The position numbers and the translations under genes are program-made. The notes under the pieces were generated by a model. It saw only the letters and a list, made by a program, of their open reading frames with translations. It was not told the origin of the DNA and did no database searches. This document shows positions 1 through 4,849 of a stretch of DNA of 6,929 bases, one piece after another (within the stretch, counting starts at the first letter, position 1; every line of letters begins with the position of its first letter). This DNA is from Flavobacteriales bacterium UBA4011 (GTDB lineage Bacteria > Bacteroidota > Bacteroidia > Flavobacteriales_D > Crocinitomicaceae): assembly GCA_002384725.1 (NCBI GenBank), contig DGBF01000121.1, positions 1 to 6,929 on the forward strand, read 5' to 3'.

Positions 1-958
1 CCAGTTGCTTTTTGAAAACCGTAATTATAAAATAGTTTCCAGTTGCAAATTCGCTCCATGATTCTCCAAAATCAGTTGAAACGTCGATTCCATTCGTACC
101 GCAAGCATAGATAATCCCTCTGTGGTGCATCACGTTAGAGCGATAACCCATCAAATCTACTTTCGGAGAATGCCAAGTTGTTCCTCCATCATTTGAAATG
201 CGAGAAGTTCCAATTCTTTCATCTGGTTTTGTGTAATCTCCACCTACCGAAACAATCGTTTTATTGTCAGGAAGTATTATGAAAGAGTATGCTCCGCAAC
301 TTTCACAAGGTTTGAAACCAAGCTCGCTATCATTCCAAGTTTTACCAGCATCATTCGTAGAATAAAAGCGTGAATCCATTCCTCCAGAAACAAAATACCA
401 ATTTTTAATTGAGGTCATCTGAACGTTTGTTCCACTCGCTGCAAAGCCCGCTTCACCTTGAATAGATTGAGGAAGGCTATCTAACTGAGTCCAAGATTCA
501 CCATTGTCATTGCTATTGAAAAGCATAAAGCGATCACTCATTGGGTCACCCATCATAAACAGTGAGTTTTTAACCAAAGAAATTCCATCTAAAAAAAGGC
601 CTTCATATTCATTAATCACATATTCATCATTTTTCCGATTGATGGAGATGGTGGAACTAGAATCGCCGCTTGCCAATAAAATAATGTATTTTTTACTGAC
701 CTCAATATCGCGTAATTCAACATTTCTGTGATAATCCCTTTCCTCAACCGTTTCTGTTTTAAGATCAATGATATAGAGTTTACCGTCAGATGCAGCAACG
801 AATATTTTTTTCTTATTGGCAGTTAAACCTCTCGCATGTAGCTTTGGATTTTCTCCATATTGTATTGAAGAAAGTGGTTTGTGCTCTGTTTGACAGAAGC
901 TGTCAATACTGAGCGCGCACAGAACACTAAGAGAGATACCTTTGAATAAATTTTTCAT
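1..958 (-). CDS. Exported Asp-box (BNR-like) beta-propeller protein, 3' end missing
   Basis: The reading frame is open from an ATG at 958 to the left edge: 319 codons plus one base, with no stop. Residues 1-22 look like a Sec signal peptide with likely cleavage before Gln23 (SFC|QT), so the protein should be periplasmic or outside the cell. Four Asp-box motifs mark propeller blades: SNDNGESW (149-156), TNDAGKTW (201-208), SNDGGTTW (255-262) and STDFGESW (294-301). The segments MGDP (136-139), GEAGFAASGTN (168-178) and VGGDYTKP (238-245) match a family of exported BNR/YCF48-like proteins often labelled 'oxidoreductase' without biochemical proof. By comparison with that family only a few tens of residues should be missing. 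Cys218 and Cys221 form a CxxC, with another Cys at 286. The gene starts inside the 3' end of the upstream acyltransferase gene (32-nt overlap) and is the last operon gene visible. The start is well supported because the next Met is at residue 135, far past the signal peptide. Fold assignment is good; function is unknown. Confidence 0.85.
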   Translation of the reverse strand, partial: MKNLFKGISLSVLCALSIDSFCQTEHKPLSSIQYGENPKLHARGLTANKKKIFVAASDGKLYIIDLKTETVEERDYHRNVELRDIEVSKKYIILLASGDSSSTISINRKNDEYVINEYEGLFLDGISLVKNSLFMMGDPMSDRFMLFNSNDNGESWTQLDSLPQSIQGEAGFAASGTNVQMTSIKNWYFVSGGMDSRFYSTNDAGKTWNDSELGFKPCESCGAYSFIILPDNKTIVSVGGDYTKPDERIGTSRISNDGGTTWHSPKVDLMGYRSNVMHHRGIIYACGTNGIDVSTDFGESWSEFATGNYFIITVFKKQL

Positions 959-1850
959 ATTGTCGTTTTCTTAATTCCTCAAGGTTTTCTGGAATTTCTC
1001 TCTTCCAACGTTTGTGCGACCAAATCCAATATTGCGGATCTTTGTAAATGTCGTTCTCAAGACTTTTCACATGGGCATCAGTAATTTCGCCATATTGCAT
1101 TTCGGATGGTAAATCACATATCAATTCAAAAGTAACATTGTAGTAACCGCGTTTCACCTTCGTCATGTGCAAGAAAACAACGGCATAATTGTATTCATGA
1201 GCAATGTTTTCAACGCCAAAGGCTACTGCAGTATCTTGATTGAGAAACTTTGTCCAATACGATTTCATCGAGTCTCCAGGACTTTGGTCAGCTAAAATAA
1301 GAAGTGAAATTGGATTACCATTTTCTTGACGAAGAGTTTCTTTGAAGTTTTTCGCATGAACGATTTTCATTCCAAAACGAGAACGACGAAGGTTGATACG
1401 TTTGTCCCAAAAGGTATTGGTCATGGGCATTCCGATGCCAACTGCTTGATGAGCAAAGAGAAAGTTTTGAGCACAAATGATCCATTCCCAATTGTTGTAA
1501 TGTCCACCTACGAAAATTACATTCTTGCCTTGAATGTACAATTGATCTATTTCATCTCGATTTTGAACATGAATGCGTTTTTTCAATTGCATTTTGGAAA
1601 TGGAAAGGTTTTTTACGCCCTCGGCTAATAAATCGGTAAAATGCCGATAAAATTTACGTTCAATTTTTCTACGCTCTTTTTCGGTTTTGTCAGAAAAAGA
1701 ATTTGCAATATTCTTTCGGACGACACCTCTTCGATATGAAATTATAGAAATGAGGAGTAAATAAAAGAAGTCGGTAAATAGATAAAGGACCCAGAGCGGA
1801 AGAAGCGATATTGGAATAACAAGAAGATAATACGCTAATTTCGAGAACAT
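927..1850 (-). CDS. LpxL/HtrB-like lipid A (lysophospholipid-type) acyltransferase, second copy
   Basis: A 307-residue member of the Lip_A_acyltrans family, about the length of E. coli LpxL. Family enzymes move an acyl chain from acyl-ACP to a lipid A precursor at the inner face of the cytoplasmic membrane. Residues 5-38 are strongly hydrophobic and should anchor the protein. The catalytic H-x4-E motif is H117-YNNW-E122. RSRFG (156-160) carries the conserved arginine, ADQSPG is at 187-192, and the typical C-terminal block WSHKRWK is at 277-283. A tail of 19 residues (289-307), rich in Glu, Lys and Arg, goes beyond the end of the paralogue at 3136-4071. The last ten or so codons overlap the start of the next gene. 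The ATG lies 5 nt after the rarA stop and has no clear Shine-Dalgarno sequence, which fits Bacteroidota. Family membership is sure. The exact acceptor (lipid A or another envelope lipid) and acyl chain cannot be read from sequence. Confidence 0.93.
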   Translation of the reverse strand: MFSKLAYYLLVIPISLLPLWVLYLFTDFFYLLLISIISYRRGVVRKNIANSFSDKTEKERRKIERKFYRHFTDLLAEGVKNLSISKMQLKKRIHVQNRDEIDQLYIQGKNVIFVGGHYNNWEWIICAQNFLFAHQAVGIGMPMTNTFWDKRINLRRSRFGMKIVHAKNFKETLRQENGNPISLLILADQSPGDSMKSYWTKFLNQDTAVAFGVENIAHEYNYAVVFLHMTKVKRGYYNVTFELICDLPSEMQYGEITDAHVKSLENDIYKDPQYWIWSHKRWKREIPENLEELRKRQYEKFIQRYLS

Positions 1851-1855
1851 AAGAG

Positions 1856-3139
1856 TTATTTGTATTTGTCTCCCCAGCGCTCTTGAATGTATTTTTCAAT
1901 TTCGATTTCTCGGCTGTTACTACCCGCTTTAAAAAATTGCGAATTCTCAAGTCCATCGGGCATGAATTCTTGTTGAACAAAATTGCCTGGAAAGTTGTGC
2001 GAATATAAATAATCTTTACCATAACCGAGCTCTTTCATCAGTTTGGTTGGTGCATTTCTAAGTGGAAGTGGTACAGGTAAATTTCCCGATTTCCGGACTT
2101 CCTCTTGTGCTGTTCCAATGGCTATATAACTTGCGTTTCCTTTCGGACTGGTTGCTAGATAAACGACACATTGAGCAAGAATTATGCGACTTTCTGGCCA
2201 ACCAATTGTCGTTACTGCCTGAAAACAATTGTTCGCTAATATTAAAGCATTTGGATTGGCAATACCAATATCTTCGGCAGCAAGAATGATTAATCGTCGG
2301 GCAATGAATTTAGGATCTTCGCCACCTTCTACCATTCGGGCCAACCAGTATATTCCGGCATTTGCATCACTACCTCGAATGGATTTGATGAAAGCAGAAA
2401 CGATGTCATAATGTTGTTCACCGTCTTTGTCGTATCGAGCTATATTTTGTTGAGCAATATTTGTGACTAATTCGTCTGTGACAATCACTTGGTCTTCCTT
2501 TTCTTGGGCACCAACGACCAATTCGAACACACTCAATAGTTTTCGAGAATCTCCACCAGAAATAGCAAATAAGGCATTGGTTTCTTCAAGAACGATGTCC
2601 TTCGTTTTTAACCATTGATCCATAGAAATAGCACGGTCCAAAATGAGTTGTAATTCCTCTTTACCATGCGATTCTAAAGTGTACACTTGACATCTCGAAA
2701 GTAAAGCTGAAATCACCTCGAATGAAGGATTTTCAGTTGTGGCACCAATTAAAGTAATCACGCCTTTTTCAACTGCTCCAAGCAAAGAATCTTGTTGAGA
2801 TTTTGAAAAACGATGAATTTCGTCAATAAAAAGGATGGTGCCTTCTTGGTTGAACATTCCGCCAGATTCGGCACGTTGGATAACCTCTCGAACATCTTTA
2901 ACTCCGCTTGAAATAGCCGAAAGAGTGGAGAAGGGACGTTTTAATTTGTTTGCAATGATTCGGGCAAGTGTCGTTTTACCAACTCCTGGAGGTCCCCATA
3001 AAATAATGGATGGTAAAATGCCAGCATCTAAGGCGCGGCGCAAAGAAGCTCCTTCGGCAAGCAGATGATTTTGACCAATGTATTCCTCCAAGGTAAACGG
3101 TCTCATTCTTTCCGCCAAGGGAGTCGAAGGTATTATCAT
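1856..3139 (-). CDS. rarA: Replication-associated recombination protein A (RarA/MgsA), AAA+ ATPase
   Basis: A 427-residue protein that aligns along its whole length with bacterial RarA, related to eukaryotic WRNIP1/Mgs1. The family acts in the cytoplasm at stalled or gapped replication forks, and E. coli RarA interacts with SSB. The N-terminus has the family block PLAERMRPFTLEEYIGQ (7-23). Walker A is GPPGVGKT (49-56), Walker B is LFIDEIHR (103-110), sensor 1 is GATTEN (132-137), the likely arginine finger is R149 in LSRC, and sensor 2 is GGDSRK (195-200). The C-terminal MgsA/tetramerisation part includes RYDKDGEQHYD (235-245), SIRGSDANA (253-261), AAEDIGIANP (287-296) and LRNAPTKLMKELGYG (360-374). 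All ATPase residues are present, so it should be active. Its ATG lies within an ATGA overlap with the upstream acyltransferase stop, which suggests translational coupling. Met12 is a poorer start because it would remove conserved residues. Its place between two lipid acyltransferase genes is unusual. Confidence 0.98.
   Translation of the reverse strand: MIIPSTPLAERMRPFTLEEYIGQNHLLAEGASLRRALDAGILPSIILWGPPGVGKTTLARIIANKLKRPFSTLSAISSGVKDVREVIQRAESGGMFNQEGTILFIDEIHRFSKSQQDSLLGAVEKGVITLIGATTENPSFEVISALLSRCQVYTLESHGKEELQLILDRAISMDQWLKTKDIVLEETNALFAISGGDSRKLLSVFELVVGAQEKEDQVIVTDELVTNIAQQNIARYDKDGEQHYDIVSAFIKSIRGSDANAGIYWLARMVEGGEDPKFIARRLIILAAEDIGIANPNALILANNCFQAVTTIGWPESRIILAQCVVYLATSPKGNASYIAIGTAQEEVRKSGNLPVPLPLRNAPTKLMKELGYGKDYLYSHNFPGNFVQQEFMPDGLENSQFFKAGSNSREIEIEKYIQERWGDKYK
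3136..3139 (-). other. ATGA stop/start overlap coupling acyltransferase to rarA
   Basis: On the minus strand the four bases ATGA contain the start codon of rarA (3139-3137) and the TGA stop of the acyltransferase (3138-3136). Such overlaps usually let a terminating ribosome restart on the next gene, so RarA output is probably tied to translation of the acyltransferase. The overlap is seen directly; the coupling is inferred. Confidence 0.8.
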
Positions 3140-4071
3140 TCAGGCTTTTCGTGTTTCCAACGACGGTGTGACCACAACCAATATTCTGGATTTTCGGCGA
3201 TAACCATTTCCAAATATTTGGTATGTTGATCCAATACGTATCCTTCATTCACTTCTTTCGGTTTTTCCGTAATCGGGTAGAAGCTAACTTCGTAAAATCC
3301 TCGTTTGCGTTTGCGAATACATCCGAACAATACGACTTGATCCAATTTAGAAGCCAATCGTTCGGTACCAGTCATCCAACCAGTTGGTTGATTTAGAAAA
3401 GTATTCCAATACGCTTTTTTAGGAGCATGAGGTGATTGATCGTTCACCATAATACTAATAGTTGGCACTTTCGGAGATTTTACCAATTTTCTTGGGACTT
3501 CTTTCATGCTCATCATGTTGATCCCGAAGCGTTGTCGAGATTTAAGAAGAACTTGGTTAAAGAATTCGTTTTTTAAAGGTTGATAAGCTGCAAAAACTTT
3601 GTGTTTCATTTGCTGTGCCAAACCAACCGCATAATATTCCCAGTTGTTATAATGCCCACAAAGAACCATAACACTTCTACCTTGTTCAAAATATTCGTTG
3701 GGAACTTCGGGATTTAAAATCGCACAACGTCGGACAATTTCTTTGTTTGATATCGATAGCGACTTAACACTCTCCACCAAGAAATCAGCGAAATGTTTAT
3801 AAAATCCTTTTTCGATTTTTTTTATTTCTTTTTCAGAAAGCTCTGGAAATGAGTTTTTTAAATTTTTTCGAACGATTTTTTTACGATATCCAACTACATA
3901 ATAAGCGAGAAGATAAACGAAGTTAGCAAGCCAATATAATACCCTGAACGGTAAATAGGAGATGGGAATCACCAAACCATAATAAAGTATTTTACTGAGC
4001 AAATTGCCTTTTTTTATTTTACGAGCGGCAAAACTACTCTTTTCACGCTTACTTGGTAGCGATATCTCCAT
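3136..4071 (-). CDS. LpxL/HtrB-like lipid A (lysophospholipid-type) acyltransferase, first copy
   Basis: A 311-residue member of the Lip_A_acyltrans family, predicted to acylate lipid A or a related envelope lipid at the inner membrane. A basic N-terminal stretch (about residues 1-23, many Lys/Arg) precedes a hydrophobic anchor (about 28-61). The catalytic H-x4-E motif is H140-YNNW-E145. RQRFG (179-183) holds the conserved arginine, NDQSP is at 210-214, and WSHRRWK is at 300-306. From residue 25 it aligns with the second copy (927-1850) with few gaps, so the two are paralogues. It lacks that copy's C-terminal tail and instead carries the N-terminal extension. No other Met occurs before residue 135, so the ATG at 4071 is the only standard start that keeps the anchor; a purine-rich AAAGAG sits just upstream. 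It follows the yqgE-like gene by 37 nt, and its stop overlaps the rarA start by 4 nt. Family sure, precise substrate unknown. Confidence 0.94.
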   Translation of the reverse strand: MEISLPSKREKSSFAARKIKKGNLLSKILYYGLVIPISYLPFRVLYWLANFVYLLAYYVVGYRKKIVRKNLKNSFPELSEKEIKKIEKGFYKHFADFLVESVKSLSISNKEIVRRCAILNPEVPNEYFEQGRSVMVLCGHYNNWEYYAVGLAQQMKHKVFAAYQPLKNEFFNQVLLKSRQRFGINMMSMKEVPRKLVKSPKVPTISIMVNDQSPHAPKKAYWNTFLNQPTGWMTGTERLASKLDQVVLFGCIRKRKRGFYEVSFYPITEKPKEVNEGYVLDQHTKYLEMVIAENPEYWLWSHRRWKHEKPE

Positions 4072-4108
4072 AAAGTCTCTTTATTTTATTTAGGAACGTG
4101 AAAAAATG

Positions 4109-4756
4109 TTAATTATTGTTTGGGTTGACAGGAAATTTTGAAAACATCTCATATTTCGCACCTAAAGACTTTAAGCTGTCTTCCCAAAGGTTGTTATTTT
4201 CAGTGTTCATGATCCACGTATTATTTTCCGGACGACAAACCACCCATGATTTCTCTTTGATTTCATCGTTCAGCTGTTGCGCATCCCAGCCAGAATAACC
4301 GAGAAAATAGCGAACACATTTTTCAGGTTGGTCCTCTGCAAGCAACAGACTCTTCAAAATTTCAAAGTCGCCACCTAAAAATAAACCATTGACTAATTCC
4401 GAACTACCAGGAACTTTTTCCCCATATGAATGAATGAAATAAAGATGCGAGACTTCAACAGGACCACCGATGCTAATTCTTGGGTTAGATTCAAGAATGT
4501 AATCTGGAAGTCCTTCAAAATTTTCTTCTAAAAAATTGTTTAAAACAAATCCAAAACTTCCTTTTCCGTTATGTTCGCACAAGAGAATCACGCTACGTGT
4601 AAAATATTCATTGTCAAGAAAAGGTTCGGAAAGGAGAAGCAATCCTGCTTCTGGTAATAATCGTGTATCAAAATTGAGATCGAGCAAATTAGACTTTTCT
4701 CTAAATATATTTAAAAAAAATCTTGTGATAAAAAAATTAGAAGGATCATTCTTCAT
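4109..4756 (-). CDS. yqgE: YqgE/AlgH family protein (UPF0301, DUF179)
   Basis: A 215-residue protein with the marks of the YqgE/AlgH family: LLLLSEPFL (39-47), SVILLCEH (55-62), GSFGFVLN (66-73), GGPV (97-100), GLFLGGD (124-130) and FLGYSGWDAQQL (151-162). The family is widespread and cytoplasmic with no agreed biochemical role. The name AlgH comes from alginate regulation in Pseudomonas, and that role should not be transferred here. The conserved domain starts near residue 35, while family members usually have only a short leader before it, so this protein has roughly 20-25 extra N-terminal residues. They include two Phe-rich stretches encoded by long A/T runs. The ATG at 4756 is the only in-frame Met before the domain; TTG at codon 24 (4687) is a possible alternative start. 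It is the first gene of the minus-strand operon, followed after 37 nt by an acyltransferase gene, and it diverges from the GH3 gene. Confidence 0.93.
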   Translation of the reverse strand: MKNDPSNFFITRFFLNIFREKSNLLDLNFDTRLLPEAGLLLLSEPFLDNEYFTRSVILLCEHNGKGSFGFVLNNFLEENFEGLPDYILESNPRISIGGPVEVSHLYFIHSYGEKVPGSSELVNGLFLGGDFEILKSLLLAEDQPEKCVRYFLGYSGWDAQQLNDEIKEKSWVVCRPENNTWIMNTENNNLWEDSLKSLGAKYEMFSKFPVNPNNN

Positions 4757-4782
4757 TTCTCTTGAAAAAGGGTCGGTAGGGA

Positions 4783-4811
4783 TTCAATAATAAATAGATA
4801 TTGTACTTTTG
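4783..4811 (+). promoter_or_regulatory. Candidate Bacteroidota-type promoter for the GH3 gene
   Basis: TACTTTTG at 4804-4811 is an exact match to the Bacteroidota -7 consensus TAnnTTTG. It lies about 38 nt before the ATG, giving a 5' leader of roughly 30 nt. The -33 element is weak: only TTC at 4783-4785, 18 nt upstream, stands at a suitable distance. The site overlaps the candidate promoter for the opposite direction. No operator palindrome or riboswitch-like structure is apparent in the 93-nt spacer. Confidence 0.45.
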
Positions 4812-4815
4812 ACAA
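4785..4815 (-). promoter_or_regulatory. Candidate Bacteroidota-type promoter for the yqgE-led operon
   Basis: Read on the minus strand, TTG (4815-4813) is followed after 20 nt by TATTATTG (4792-4785), one base away from the TAnnTTTG -7 element known in Bacteroidota. Transcription would start near 4778, about 20 nt before the yqgE ATG. It is a match by eye in AT-rich DNA, so chance is possible. No other promoter-like site was seen at the later junctions of the operon. Confidence 0.4.
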
Positions 4816-4849
4816 TAAATATGATATATTCGTATTCGAAACACAAATC

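Noticed and set aside
504..798. Short open frames on both strands (504-731 plus, 616-798 minus)
   Set aside because: Both lie within the Asp-box protein gene, whose own frame is open throughout and carries clear motifs.
1..958. Lipoprotein signal in the Asp-box protein because of Cys14 and Cys22
   Set aside because: The residues before either Cys (SVL, DSF) do not fit a lipobox; a normal signal peptide with cleavage before Gln23 fits better.
1326..1628. Open frame on the plus strand, 100 codons
   Set aside because: It is antisense to the catalytic core of the second acyltransferase, with no recognisable domain and no start signals.
1690..2022. Open frame on the minus strand, 110 codons
   Set aside because: It spans the 3' end of rarA and the 5' end of the second acyltransferase in a different frame. 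Both real genes are strongly supported by motifs, and the translation shows no recognisable domain.
2976..3248. Open frame on the minus strand, 90 codons
   Set aside because: It lies across the ATGA junction of the first acyltransferase and rarA in another frame; it is a shadow of two conserved genes.
4072..4108. Possible terminator or internal promoter between yqgE and the first acyltransferase gene
   Set aside because: No stem-loop followed by a T run and no TAnnTTTG element is visible in these 37 bases; read-through is more likely.
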